A DNA stretch of 64,000 bases from the NCBI RefSeq assembly GCF_015557435.1, contig NZ_JADNOH010000070.1:37617-101616 (forward strand), written 5' to 3'. Positions 26,520 to 35,110 of the stretch are shown one piece after another. Position 1 is the stretch's first letter. Each line of letters begins with the position of its first letter. The position numbers and the translations under genes are program-made. The DNA is from Collinsella aerofaciens (lineage in GTDB: Bacteria > Actinomycetota > Coriobacteriia > Coriobacteriales > Coriobacteriaceae). The notes under the pieces are model-generated. The model was given only the letters and a program-made list of their open reading frames with translations. It had not been told where the DNA came from and made no database searches.

Positions 26520-28013
26520 ATGGACAACTACCAACCCAAGCACTCAAAAGCCAAGGCGCTCGGCCACGGCCTCGCCACGGCAGGCTTCATCGTGCCCTCG
26601 ATCGCCGTGGGCGCAACCGTGGCCCTCGTGGTGTCCCAGTACACCCCGCTCGTGGCCAAGACGGTCGCCGCCACGCCCGCGCAAGAGGCCGCAGGCGCCG
26701 ACCTCAAGACCGTCGACACCTCCAACGTCCAGAAGGAGACGGCAACGCCGGCAACCGAATCGCTCGACCCCTCGGCCTATGGTATGGACGCCGCAAACCT
26801 CAAGGACGGCACCTATGAAGGCACAGGTACCGGCTTTAGGGGCAGTATCACCGTGCGCGTGACCATCGCGGGCGGCAAGATCGTGGCAATCGACATAGTG
26901 TCGTCTGCAGACGACCCAGCCTACTTTGGGCGTGCCCGGGCGATCACCCAGTCGGTGATTAGCGCTCAGTCGACGTCGGTCGACACTATCTCGGGTGCCA
27001 CGTATTCATCAAAAGGCCTGCTCATGGCCATCAAAAACGCACTGGTCAAGGCATCGGGCGGGCTTGCCGAGGCTGTTGCCCCCGCCCCTGCGGCCGGCGG
27101 CTCCTCCAATAAGCCCCACCACACCATCGACCCCTTCACGCCCGCCGGCGGCTACGCAGACGGCGTCTACACCGACTCCGCCTGGGGATACAGCGAGGAC
27201 ACGCCCGTCAGCGTGCGCGTGACCATCGCGAACGGCAAGATCGCCAACATAGAACTCGTGAACACGGGCGACACGCCCGAGTATTGGAGCCGCGCCTGGA
27301 ACGCACTCCCCGGGCTCGTCATGCAAAAGCAAAGCGTCAATGTCGACACTGTGACAGGAGCCACGTATTCGAGCGAGGGCATCCTGGGCGCCATCCAGGG
27401 CTGCCTTAAGCAGGCCGCAGCCGGCACAAAGGACCCCGAGCCCGCGCCCGGCCCCGACCCCGCGCCCAACCCGGACCCCTCGCCCGACACGCCAGACGAG
27501 GTCCACTACGCCGACGGCGACTTTACAGGCTACGCCCTCTGCAAAAACGAGGAGGACGACGAAGCCTTCAGCCCCTACTACGTCAAGCTCACCGTCACCG
27601 TTAAGGACGGCAAGGTTACCGGTATCCACGATATCGAGGGTGTAGGCGGCAAGCCTGACGAGAGCCTCTCCGACGCGCTTGATCCCTTTGACGAGGATAA
27701 CGAGCCCTACCTCGATAACGCCATCGACGGCCGCACCTTCCGCGGTACCGTCTACACCGGCATCCCCGAGCAGCTGCTCGCGGGCACCGAGGCTGGCAAG
27801 ATCGACGTGGTGGCGCGCGCCACCTACTCCAGCCGCGCCATCGCCAACGCCTACACCGACGCCCTCGCGCGCTCGGCCGCGGCTTATAAGAACGCGAACG
27901 ACAGCAAAGGCGACAAGGCAGACGCTTCTGACAAGACAAACGCCCCCGATGAGCCTACGGCCAACCCGACCGCCGCAAACGGGGCCACCGAGGAGGCTGG
28001 CGCCCATGCGTAA
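26520..28013 (+). CDS. Membrane-anchored protein with three FMN-binding domains
   Basis: Protein of 497 residues with an uncleaved-looking N-terminal hydrophobic segment (about 18-40), so it is probably anchored in the membrane and faces outward. Three FMN-binding domains follow: 96-178 with DTISGATYSS (Thr161), 213-299 with DTVTGATYSS (Thr282), and 332-455 with DVVARATYSS (Thr435). The first two keep the (S/T)GAT acceptor that ApbE modifies with FMN through phosphoester linkage; the third has lost the glycine. A Pro/Asp-rich linker (308-325) joins domains 2 and 3. The multi-flavin chain suits stepwise electron transfer outside the membrane. GGGAG precedes the ATG. Confidence 0.88.
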   Translation: MDNYQPKHSKAKALGHGLATAGFIVPSIAVGATVALVVSQYTPLVAKTVAATPAQEAAGADLKTVDTSNVQKETATPATESLDPSAYGMDAANLKDGTYEGTGTGFRGSITVRVTIAGGKIVAIDIVSSADDPAYFGRARAITQSVISAQSTSVDTISGATYSSKGLLMAIKNALVKASGGLAEAVAPAPAAGGSSNKPHHTIDPFTPAGGYADGVYTDSAWGYSEDTPVSVRVTIANGKIANIELVNTGDTPEYWSRAWNALPGLVMQKQSVNVDTVTGATYSSEGILGAIQGCLKQAAAGTKDPEPAPGPDPAPNPDPSPDTPDEVHYADGDFTGYALCKNEEDDEAFSPYYVKLTVTVKDGKVTGIHDIEGVGGKPDESLSDALDPFDEDNEPYLDNAIDGRTFRGTVYTGIPEQLLAGTEAGKIDVVARATYSSRAIANAYTDALARSAAAYKNANDSKGDKADASDKTNAPDEPTANPTAANGATEEAGAHA

Positions 28014-28479
28014 CCCGTTTGCCCTCCTTGGGCGCCACCTCTGGCGCAACCGCAATTTCTATCTCAAAGCCGTCAACGCCGCGGCCGTCGTCGCCATCGT
28101 AGCGGGCTACAGCAGCTGGGCCGCCCAGGCGGCAGAGGCCGACGCCCGCACCCAGGCGGAGGCTGTCCAGGCCGAGCGCTCGCAGACGCGCGGCGCCTAC
28201 GACACCGACGGCACCTTCGAGGGCAGCGCCCAGGGCTACGGCGGCACTGTCACCTGCCGCGTGACCATCGAGAACGGATACATCGAAAGCGTCGAGGTCA
28301 CGGACCACGCCGGCGAGACCCCCGCCTACTTTGCGCAGGCCGAGGGCCTCACGCAGACCATCTGCGATGCCCAGGGAACCAACGTCGACACCGTCTCGGG
28401 TGCCACGTTCTCGAGTGCCGGCATCCTAAACGCCGTCAACGCGGCGCTTGAGCAGAGCAACGCCGGAGGTACGCAGTAA
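28006..28479 (+). CDS. Small membrane-anchored FMN-binding protein
   Basis: Protein of 157 residues. One hydrophobic segment (about 22-43) anchors a single FMN-binding domain (68-150) with the intact acceptor DTVSGATFSS (Thr134). The ATG at 28006 lies inside the end of the preceding gene (8-base overlap) with GAGGAGG just upstream, and the stop overlaps the next start by one base (TAATG), so all three proteins are made together. It is related to RnfG/NqrC C-terminal domains; here it probably relays electrons between the membrane ferredoxin and the larger flavoprotein. Confidence 0.88.
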   Translation: MRNPFALLGRHLWRNRNFYLKAVNAAAVVAIVAGYSSWAAQAAEADARTQAEAVQAERSQTRGAYDTDGTFEGSAQGYGGTVTCRVTIENGYIESVEVTDHAGETPAYFAQAEGLTQTICDAQGTNVDTVSGATFSSAGILNAVNAALEQSNAGGTQ

Positions 28480-29516
28480 TGGCCAGGACTGCATCCACCA
28501 AGACCCGCGGCGCAAAGCGCCCCGCGGGAACCCTTGAAAGCCTGCGCAACGGCGCAAACGTCATCGCGCACCCCAAGAACAAGATGCAGGAGCGCCTGCG
28601 CCGACAGTACCTCCATCGCGGTGTGCGCTGGTGCGTACAGTTCGGCTTTCTCATCTGCTTCCCGGCCGCCTGGAACGCCGCCTTCAACGGCGTCAAGTAC
28701 ATCTTCACGCAGCTCGGGAGCCATGCACCCATCGAGCTCACCGGCTTTTTATCCCTGCTTTTGGCCCTCTTGGCCTTCACCTGCGTGTTCGGCCGTTTCT
28801 TCTGCGGCTTTGCCTGCGCCTTCGGTACGCTCGGCGATATCGTCTACGCGCTTGCAACCCCGCTGCGCCGGACACTCCGCCTTGAGGGCAAGGGCGCGCA
28901 CCGGCTCCCCGCGGGCGTGCAGCACGCGCTCCAGCTCGTCAAGTACGCCGTCCTCGTGGGCATCTGCGCCCTCTGCGTGATGGGTATCTGGCCCCAGGTC
29001 TCGGGCGCGAGCCCCTGGGTCGCCTTCGCCGGCATCACTGCGCGCTCGCTCGAGGGCATCGCGCCCACGGCCTTTGCCGCGCTTGGCGCGGTCATGGTTG
29101 GGATGGCCTTTGTCGAGCGTTTCTTCTGCCAGTTCCTCTGCCCCTTCGGCGCCATATTCTCGCTGCTGCCGGTGTTGCCGATCTCGCTTTTCAACCGCCG
29201 CCGCGAAAGCTGTGCGCGCGGTTGCAACCGCTGCCAGGACAGCTGCCCGGTACGCATCCACCCCGAGCGCGCCGACCTGCAATCGGGCGAGTGCATCGCC
29301 TGCGGGCGCTGCGCCGATGGCTGCCCCATGGCCAACGTGACGCTCGCCCGGCTCGACGGCTTTAAGCGCGATCAAGCAACCGACGATGCCAGCGAGCTCG
29401 CGCAGAGCAACACCCGCAAGCGCCCGCCCGCAGGGCCCGCCATTCGCGGGACCGAGGTTGCGCTCACGCTCGTCAAGGCTGCCATCCTCGCCGCGCTCTG
29501 CTACCTGCTCATGTAG
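28479..29516 (+). CDS. NapH/NosR-like membrane 4Fe-4S protein
   Basis: Integral membrane iron-sulfur protein of 345 residues. It has about five or six hydrophobic helices and two CX3C(P) membrane motifs, GRFFCGFACAFG (proline replaced in the first) and ERFFCQFLCPFG, as in NapH and NosR. A two-cluster ferredoxin region near residues 245-285 has CARGCNRCQDSC and CIACGRCADGC. Such proteins carry electrons from quinol or a cytoplasmic donor across the membrane. Its place between FMN-binding proteins and ApbE marks it as the likely electron input of the locus. Confidence 0.88.
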   Translation: MARTASTKTRGAKRPAGTLESLRNGANVIAHPKNKMQERLRRQYLHRGVRWCVQFGFLICFPAAWNAAFNGVKYIFTQLGSHAPIELTGFLSLLLALLAFTCVFGRFFCGFACAFGTLGDIVYALATPLRRTLRLEGKGAHRLPAGVQHALQLVKYAVLVGICALCVMGIWPQVSGASPWVAFAGITARSLEGIAPTAFAALGAVMVGMAFVERFFCQFLCPFGAIFSLLPVLPISLFNRRRESCARGCNRCQDSCPVRIHPERADLQSGECIACGRCADGCPMANVTLARLDGFKRDQATDDASELAQSNTRKRPPAGPAIRGTEVALTLVKAAILAALCYLLM

Positions 29517-29605
29517 GGCACGCGCACCCGCGGCCCGGCACCCCGTCAACACCGAGTCGTGCAGGCGCAGGCTCATCCGTAACGCCACCGACCAGAAAGC
29601 TCACC

Positions 29606-30679
29606 ATGATCCAGACCCCCCACACCATCGACCGCCGCACGTTTATCGCCCTCGCAGGCGGGGCCCTCGTCTCTTGCGCCGGTGCACTTACCGGCTGCTC
29701 GGGCACGCAGGGCGACTCGGGCTCTGTAACCGCGTCCAAAGCGGGCTCCGCGGGCTCCGACAGCTCGCCCAAGGTGCAGAGCACGACGCTCTTTGTCTTC
29801 GACACTGTCGTGAATATCAGCGCCCAATGCAGCAAAAAGGTCATGGACGAGGTCGCCGACCGCTGCACCTACTTTGAGAACAAGTTCTCGCGCACCGTGG
29901 AGGGCTCGGATATCTGGAACATCAACAATGCAGGCGGCAAGCCCGTGGAAGTCGCGCACGAGACCGCCGAGGTCATCGAAGCAGCCATCCGCTACGCCGA
30001 GGAGTCCGACGGGCTCTTTGACATCACCATCGGCGCCGTCTCGAGCCTCTGGGATTTTGACAACGAGGTCAAGCCCGCAGATGAGGACATCCAGGCGGCA
30101 CTGCCCCATGTCGACTATCGCACCATCACGGTCGACGGTACCACCGTCACCCTCTCCGACCCCGAGGCCAAGCTCGACTTGGGTGGTATCGCCAAGGGCT
30201 ACATCACCGACGACCTCGTGGCGCTCTTTAAGAAGAGCGGCGTCAGAGATGCTTCCATCAGCCTGGGCGGCAACGTCTACGTGATGGGCAAAAGCTTTGA
30301 CGGCGACGCCTGGAACGTGGGCGTGCAAGACCCCAACGGCGCGCAGGACGACGTGCTCGCCACGGTCAAGACGCGCAACCGCTCCCTTGTGACGAGCGGC
30401 CTCTATGAGCGCGGCTTTGAGCAGGACGGCACGTTCTACTACCACATCCTCGACCCCAAAACGGGCTACCCCGCCGCCACCGACCTCAAGAGCGCCTCGA
30501 TTATGACCAAGAAATCCGTGCTTGGGGACGCCTACTCTACCATCCTGTTTTTGCTCGGCCACGACCGCGCCATGGAGCTCATCGAAAGCGATGAGCGCTT
30601 TGAAGACGGCGTTTTAGTCGATATGGACGATCGCGCCACCAAGAGCGACGGCTCGACGTTCAAGATCTTGCAGGACTAG
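29606..30679 (+). CDS. apbE: ApbE-family FAD:protein FMN transferase, lipoprotein
   Basis: Extracytoplasmic flavin transferase of 357 residues that moves FMN from FAD onto Thr/Ser of FMN-binding domains. The N-terminus has DRRTF, a hydrophobic stretch and lipobox LTGC, so it is exported and lipid-anchored. ApbE patterns are intact: FDTVVNISAQC, SDGLFDITIGAVSSLW, LDLGGIAKGYITDD, ISLGGNVYVMG, HILDPKTGYPA and GDAYSTILFLLG. Its targets are most likely the SGAT/TGAT sites in the two genes upstream. It lies 89 bases after the ferredoxin gene. Confidence 0.92.
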   Translation: MIQTPHTIDRRTFIALAGGALVSCAGALTGCSGTQGDSGSVTASKAGSAGSDSSPKVQSTTLFVFDTVVNISAQCSKKVMDEVADRCTYFENKFSRTVEGSDIWNINNAGGKPVEVAHETAEVIEAAIRYAEESDGLFDITIGAVSSLWDFDNEVKPADEDIQAALPHVDYRTITVDGTTVTLSDPEAKLDLGGIAKGYITDDLVALFKKSGVRDASISLGGNVYVMGKSFDGDAWNVGVQDPNGAQDDVLATVKTRNRSLVTSGLYERGFEQDGTFYYHILDPKTGYPAATDLKSASIMTKKSVLGDAYSTILFLLGHDRAMELIESDERFEDGVLVDMDDRATKSDGSTFKILQD

Positions 30680-30684
30680 GAGCC

Positions 30685-31101
30685 ATGATGGTCAAGCGCA
30701 AAGGTGCGCGCGATGGGCGCGACAACAAAAGACTCAACCTCATCCTGGTTTTGGCGATAGCGGCCATCGCCTGCGTCGGCTTGGTCGCCACGCGTCTGAT
30801 GGGAGCAAACACGAACGCCGACACGGCCACAGTCGTTATCCGCGATGGAGAGCAAAACGTCTACGAGCTTCCTCTGAGCCAGAACACGACCAAGAGCGTT
30901 ACGACCGACTTGGGAACCAACCTCATCGAAATCAAAGACGGCCGCGTGCACGTCGAGGAAGCAGACTGTCCCAACCAGGACTGCGTGCACCAGGGCTGGA
31001 TTGACGCTGCCGGGGAGCAAATTGTCTGCCTTCCGCACAAGCTTACCGTCGATATCGTCGACGCGAGCGCCGAGACCACCTACGACGTAGTGGGGCGCTA
31101 A
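30685..31101 (+). CDS. NusG domain II-containing membrane-anchored protein
   Basis: Protein of 138 residues with one N-terminal helix (about 18-40) and an outward NusG-II-like beta domain: VVIRDGEQNVYELPL, IEIKDGRVHVEEADCPNQDC and CLPHKLTVDIV. The three cysteines in DCPNQDC and CLPHK are typical of this family and might bind metal. Such genes commonly sit beside ApbE and the Gx transporter family in Gram-positive bacteria. The biochemical role is not known. Two adjacent ATGs (30685 and 30688) follow TAGGAG; the second has better spacing. Confidence 0.8.
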   Translation: MMVKRKGARDGRDNKRLNLILVLAIAAIACVGLVATRLMGANTNADTATVVIRDGEQNVYELPLSQNTTKSVTTDLGTNLIEIKDGRVHVEEADCPNQDCVHQGWIDAAGEQIVCLPHKLTVDIVDASAETTYDVVGR

Positions 31102-31104
31102 TCC

Positions 31105-32262
31105 GTGGAGATGGTCGATATCGAACACACTCGCCGCCTGGCGCGCGTTTCGCTGTTGTGCGCTTGCGCATTGGTGCTGTCCTATCTGGAGACCATGATT
31201 CCGCTGCCCGTCGCGGTGCCCGGCATTAAACTGGGCCTTGCCAACGTGGCCGTAGTCGTCGCACTCTATACGCTCGATGCCAAAAGCGCCGGTGCCGTTG
31301 CGCTCGTTAAGGTCTTTGCATCGGGCTTTTTGTTTGGTTCGCCCATGATGCTCGTCTATAGCCTAGGCGGCACGGTCCTCGCCTTTATCGGCATGGTCGC
31401 CCTTGCTGCCGTGCCGGGTGTTGGCTTGGTGCCCGTGAGCATGCTTGCCGCCGTGCTGCACAATGTAGGCCAGCTGGGCGTTGCCGCCATGGCGCTGCAG
31501 ACCCCGGCAGTCTTTATCAATCTGGGCGTTCTGGGCGTCGCCGCCTGCGTCACCGGCGGCATTACGGGCGCGGTGGCAGAAGGTGCGCTCGCCGGTATTG
31601 AGCAAGCCGATGACACACGTCCCTCCGTCGATTGCGCTGCACTTGCCGCCAATATCGTGGCAGGAGAGCGCATCGCCTTTGTCGGCACCAACGGCAGTGG
31701 CAAAAGCACCTGTGCACTCGAGCTTGCGGGGCTGCTCAAAGACGTGAACGGGCACGCTATGTGCGTGCAGGGCACCGTAGGCCTTGCTTTTCAGGATCCC
31801 GATAACCAGATCGTCGCTCCAGTCGTGCGAGACGACATCGCCTTTGGACTCGAAAACCGCGGTGTCCCCCGCGACGAAATGCGTTCAGAAGTCTTGCAGG
31901 CACTCAACGAGCTTGGCATTGTCGAGCTTGAGCAACGCGATGTCGCCACGCTCTCGGGCGGCCAAAAACAACGCGTGGCGGCGTCGGGATTGGTTGCGCT
32001 CACCCCTTCGCTCATGATTTTTGACGAGACGACCGCCATGCTCGACGAGACCGCCCGCGAGGCCGTCAATGATCTCATCGATCATCTTTGCCAGCGCGAT
32101 GTTGCCGTGATCCAGATCACGCAGTTGCTCGACGAGGTCGCGCGCGCCGACCGAGTCGCCGTCTTCGAGGCGGGCGCCATCGCATACCTGGGTACCGTGC
32201 AAGATCTTGCCGACCAGCGCGATCTGCTCATTCGATGCGGCCTGGAGGAACTGTGTCGTTAA
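31105..32262 (+). CDS. Fusion of Gx/HepT-like S component with an ECF-type ATPase
   Basis: Protein of 385 residues. Residues 1-165 are a membrane domain of the Gx transporter family (once called heptaprenyl diphosphate synthase component I), with IKLGLANVAVVVALY and ASGFLFGSPMMLVYSLGGT. Residues about 175-385 are an ABC ATPase with Walker A GTNGSGKST (194-202), Q-loop FQDPDNQ (229-235), LSGGQKQR (283-290) and Walker B LMIFDETT. The ATPase is trimmed: only about 25 residues precede Walker A, so the aromatic A-loop strand is missing, and the Walker A to Q-loop span is about 15 residues shorter than usual. The start is a GTG at 31105, four bases after the NusG-II stop codon. It probably works with the next protein. 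Confidence 0.85.
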   Translation: MEMVDIEHTRRLARVSLLCACALVLSYLETMIPLPVAVPGIKLGLANVAVVVALYTLDAKSAGAVALVKVFASGFLFGSPMMLVYSLGGTVLAFIGMVALAAVPGVGLVPVSMLAAVLHNVGQLGVAAMALQTPAVFINLGVLGVAACVTGGITGAVAEGALAGIEQADDTRPSVDCAALAANIVAGERIAFVGTNGSGKSTCALELAGLLKDVNGHAMCVQGTVGLAFQDPDNQIVAPVVRDDIAFGLENRGVPRDEMRSEVLQALNELGIVELEQRDVATLSGGQKQRVAASGLVALTPSLMIFDETTAMLDETAREAVNDLIDHLCQRDVAVIQITQLLDEVARADRVAVFEAGAIAYLGTVQDLADQRDLLIRCGLEELCR

Positions 32263-33791
32263 CCTGCTCAAACATAACCGTCCGCTATCCCGAAGCAGAC
32301 GCCTGTACCCTATCTCGTGTTTCGTTGGAAATTAGGCCCGGCAGCGTGATCGGTATCGCAGGCACCTCTGGCTCCGGCAAGTCAACGCTGCTGCGTGCCC
32401 TTGCCGGAGCGCTTGCCGTGCAGGCGGGGTCTGTCGTGGCGGACGGCACCGCGCTTGGCACACACCCCACGGCGGATGAACTTCGTACGTACCGCAAAAC
32501 CGTGGCACTCGTGCAGCAACGCCCCGAGCAGCAGTTTTTTGCCGCCACGGTCTTTGACGAGGTGGCGTTTGGCCCCCGCAATCTTGGACTGGACGAAGCC
32601 GAGGTCAAGCGACGCGTTGGCACATCGCTCGCCAGCGTCGGGTTTGATCTCGCCGCTATCGGCGACACAAGCCCCTTTGCCCATTCTGGCGGAGAGCAGC
32701 GCCGTATCGCCGTTGCCGATATGCTTGCACTCGAGACACCGTATTTGCTGCTCGACGAGCCCAGCGCTGGACTCGATCCCCGCGCCCACCGGCTGCTGCT
32801 CGAGCGCTTGGCTCAACTCGCACGCCAAGGCCGCGGCATTGTAATCGCCACGCACGATTCGCGTGTGGCGAGCATCTGCGACAAGGCCTTTCGGCTGCAG
32901 GACGGCATGCTGCTGCCGCAAAGTTCCGAGGGCATCCAGGTGACATCCGTTGGCGTGACGGCCGCACGTCCCGTGGAAACCGGACATACTCCGCCAGCGT
33001 CCAAGGCGGTCTCGTTTGGCATCTTTCGTCCGGGGTCAAGCCTCGTTCACCTGCTGCACCCCGCCACCAAGCTTGTATTCTGCATGCTCTTTATGATTGC
33101 CGGCTTTATCGCCCAGCAGCCCGGCGCCCTTGCCGCCGTCGCGCTCACCGCATTCGCCTCGCTCGCCGCAAGCGGCAGCTCGATGCGTCAGGCACTTCGT
33201 GCCCCCAGGCCATTTCGCTGGCTTATGGGGTTTGTCCTGGTCTTCAACGCACTCTTTACGGCATCGGGGACTCTGCTGCTGCAGGCGGGACCCGTGCAGA
33301 TCACCTCGGGAGGTCTGCTCTTTGGCGCGCTCTGCGTGCTGCGTTTTGCCCTCATTATGCTGGGAACGTCGACGCTCATGGCGACCACCTCCCCCACCGC
33401 ACTCGCCGATGGCGCCGCGGCGCTTCTGAGGCCCCTCGCCCGTTTTGGCCTGCGCACCGACGATGCCACCGTCGCCATACAGCTCACGCTTCGTTTTGTC
33501 CCCGTGCTTATCGAAGAGTTCAATCGTATCAAGGCCGCTCAGGAAGCGCGCTTGGCGCGCTTTGACAGTCCCTCGCCCCTGCAGCGTGCACGTGCTTTTA
33601 TTCCCGTCATCACGCCCTTGTTTAGCAACGCGCTGCGGCGCTCTGACACGCTCGCGCTCGCCATGGTCAACCGCGAATACGGAGCGCACCCGGCTGTCAG
33701 CAGAACCTGCCTGCGCAGCTATCGCTTTGACCGGGCAGACCTTGCTGTTCTGGCGCTCGGATGCTGCATCGTTGCGATTGCGCTGCTCTAG
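32253..33791 (+). CDS. Fusion of ECF ATPase with EcfT-type transmembrane component
   Basis: Protein of 512 residues. The ATPase (1-225) has Walker A GTSGSGKST (37-45), Q-loop QQRPEQQ, signature HSGGEQRR (144-151), Walker B YLLLDEPSAGLDP and ATHDS. The membrane part (about 258-512) matches EcfT: LHPATKLVFCMLF, several helices, and the coupling-helix patterns AAQEARLARFDS and ALRRSDTLALAMVNREYG. Together with the S-A fusion just upstream it would make a complete ECF transporter from two polypeptides. The start is a GTG at 32253 overlapping the previous stop, with GGAGG upstream. The substrate may be a flavin or a quinone precursor; that is inference. Confidence 0.87.
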   Translation: MSLTCSNITVRYPEADACTLSRVSLEIRPGSVIGIAGTSGSGKSTLLRALAGALAVQAGSVVADGTALGTHPTADELRTYRKTVALVQQRPEQQFFAATVFDEVAFGPRNLGLDEAEVKRRVGTSLASVGFDLAAIGDTSPFAHSGGEQRRIAVADMLALETPYLLLDEPSAGLDPRAHRLLLERLAQLARQGRGIVIATHDSRVASICDKAFRLQDGMLLPQSSEGIQVTSVGVTAARPVETGHTPPASKAVSFGIFRPGSSLVHLLHPATKLVFCMLFMIAGFIAQQPGALAAVALTAFASLAASGSSMRQALRAPRPFRWLMGFVLVFNALFTASGTLLLQAGPVQITSGGLLFGALCVLRFALIMLGTSTLMATTSPTALADGAAALLRPLARFGLRTDDATVAIQLTLRFVPVLIEEFNRIKAAQEARLARFDSPSPLQRARAFIPVITPLFSNALRRSDTLALAMVNREYGAHPAVSRTCLRSYRFDRADLAVLALGCCIVAIALL

Positions 33792-33884
33792 GGCTCGGTA
33801 TGCCATGCCACTCGCCGGAATGCGGCATATGGTCTGTATGACATTTGCGATAATGCCTATAGCATCGCTTTGAGAGGAGTCCTC

Positions 33885-34970
33885 ATGAAGCCACGTATCA
33901 TTGCCATCACCTGCGGTGTTGCAGGAACCGCCGTCGGCCTTGCCGCTGCCGCCGGCATCGTTTACCGCAAGCAAATCAAGTCCGCCGCGTCGCTCAAACG
34001 CTTGACCGGCTACGCGGATGGCTATGACCTGTACGCAATCGACATTGCCTACGACTACGATCTTGATCGCATCATCGCCGCTGGCGTGCGCGACGACCAG
34101 GCCTACATCGATGCCGTGGTGGCGCAGGTGCTGCCCGGTGTGCCGGCACATGTCCAGGCGCCCCAGTTTGCCTGCAGCGCTTTTGTCGCCGTAGATGCCG
34201 AAGGCCGCGTGCGCACCGGTCGCAATTACGACTTTAAGGACGACACCTCGGCGCTGCTGGTGCGCAATCACCCGCGCGACGGCTATGCCTCCATCGGGTT
34301 TGCCGCCCTTAACAACCTGGGCGATAACACTCCGCTTGACTCCGTCGCCGGACGCGCCGCCGCACTCATGGGCCCGTTTGCCCAGCTCGATGGTGTTAAC
34401 GAATGCGGCGTGTCCGTTGCCGTACTCACCCTGGATTCCAAGCCCTGTGACCAGGACACGCAACGCCCCGTCATCAATACCTCGCTCGCCATCCGTCTGG
34501 TGCTCGACCGCGCGGCCACCACGCAGGAGGCTGTCGACCTGCTTTCCGCCTACGACATGCACGCCATGGCAGGACGCGATTACCACTTCTTTATCAACGA
34601 CGCCGCCGGTGACGCGCGGGTGGTGGAGTGGGATCCGCGCGATCCCGACCGTGCATGCAAGGCGACGCCCGTACGCCAGGTTACGAACTTCTACGCCTGC
34701 TATGGCGACGAAGTGCTGCCCAACCAAAAGAATGGCGAGCTGGGCCATGGTAAGGAGCGCGCCGTCGCAATCGCCGATGTCCTTGACGCCCATGTCGGTG
34801 CCCAAGACGAGGCAGTCGCTTGGAAGGCCCTACGCGCTGCGGCGCAAGAGCCCAATCCGGAAGACATCACCAGCAACACGCAGTGGTCGGTCGTCTTCGA
34901 CAACACCGAGCCCGCTGCCGCCATCACGCTGCGCCGCCACTGGGGCGACATCGACGCCTTTGCGCTGTAA
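33885..34970 (+). CDS. Linear amide C-N hydrolase (Ntn family, choloylglycine hydrolase-like)
   Basis: N-terminal-nucleophile amidase family protein of 361 residues. An N-terminal hydrophobic segment (7-27) suggests export or membrane anchoring. The probable nucleophile is Cys97 in QFACSAFVAVDAEGRVR, followed by TGRNYDF, a strong family mark. Because the cysteine is internal, activation would need cleavage after residue 96, as in acyltransferase-type members, whereas bile salt hydrolases expose Cys2. It could act on penicillins, bile acid conjugates or acyl-amino acids; the sequence does not decide. GAGAGGAG precedes the ATG. Confidence 0.8.
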   Translation: MKPRIIAITCGVAGTAVGLAAAAGIVYRKQIKSAASLKRLTGYADGYDLYAIDIAYDYDLDRIIAAGVRDDQAYIDAVVAQVLPGVPAHVQAPQFACSAFVAVDAEGRVRTGRNYDFKDDTSALLVRNHPRDGYASIGFAALNNLGDNTPLDSVAGRAAALMGPFAQLDGVNECGVSVAVLTLDSKPCDQDTQRPVINTSLAIRLVLDRAATTQEAVDLLSAYDMHAMAGRDYHFFINDAAGDARVVEWDPRDPDRACKATPVRQVTNFYACYGDEVLPNQKNGELGHGKERAVAIADVLDAHVGAQDEAVAWKALRAAAQEPNPEDITSNTQWSVVFDNTEPAAAITLRRHWGDIDAFAL

Positions 34971-35039
34971 GGAGCCAGGCCCGTCGACCTTACGCTCGCC
35001 TGACGTTGTTTACATTTCTATACGCTTGAGCTAACACGT

Positions 35040-35091
35040 TTTACCCCCGTATCAACAGTGTACGGGGGTAAACTTATGCGCATGTTATAAC
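35040..35091 (+). promoter_or_regulatory. Perfect dyad and -10 box upstream of pfkA
   Basis: TTTACCCCCGTA (35040-35051) and TACGGGGGTAAA (35061-35072) form a perfect 12-bp stem with a 9-base loop, ending 38 bp before the ATG. A TATAAC -10 like box is at 35086-35091. The dyad is either the terminator of the amidase gene or, as it lies over the -35 position, an operator. Confidence 0.5.
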
Positions 35092-35110
35092 TTGCCCGGA
35101 AGGATTCATC

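Noticed and set aside
28479..29516. Rnf or Nqr complex subunit for the membrane ferredoxin
   Set aside because: The CX3C(P) membrane motifs and two ferredoxin clusters fit NapH/NosR better, and no RnfA/B/C/D/E or Nqr genes are nearby.
33036..34805. 589-residue minus-strand frame across the EcfT and amidase genes
   Set aside because: Antisense to two recognisable proteins, spans their intergenic gap and has no ribosome site or known motif.
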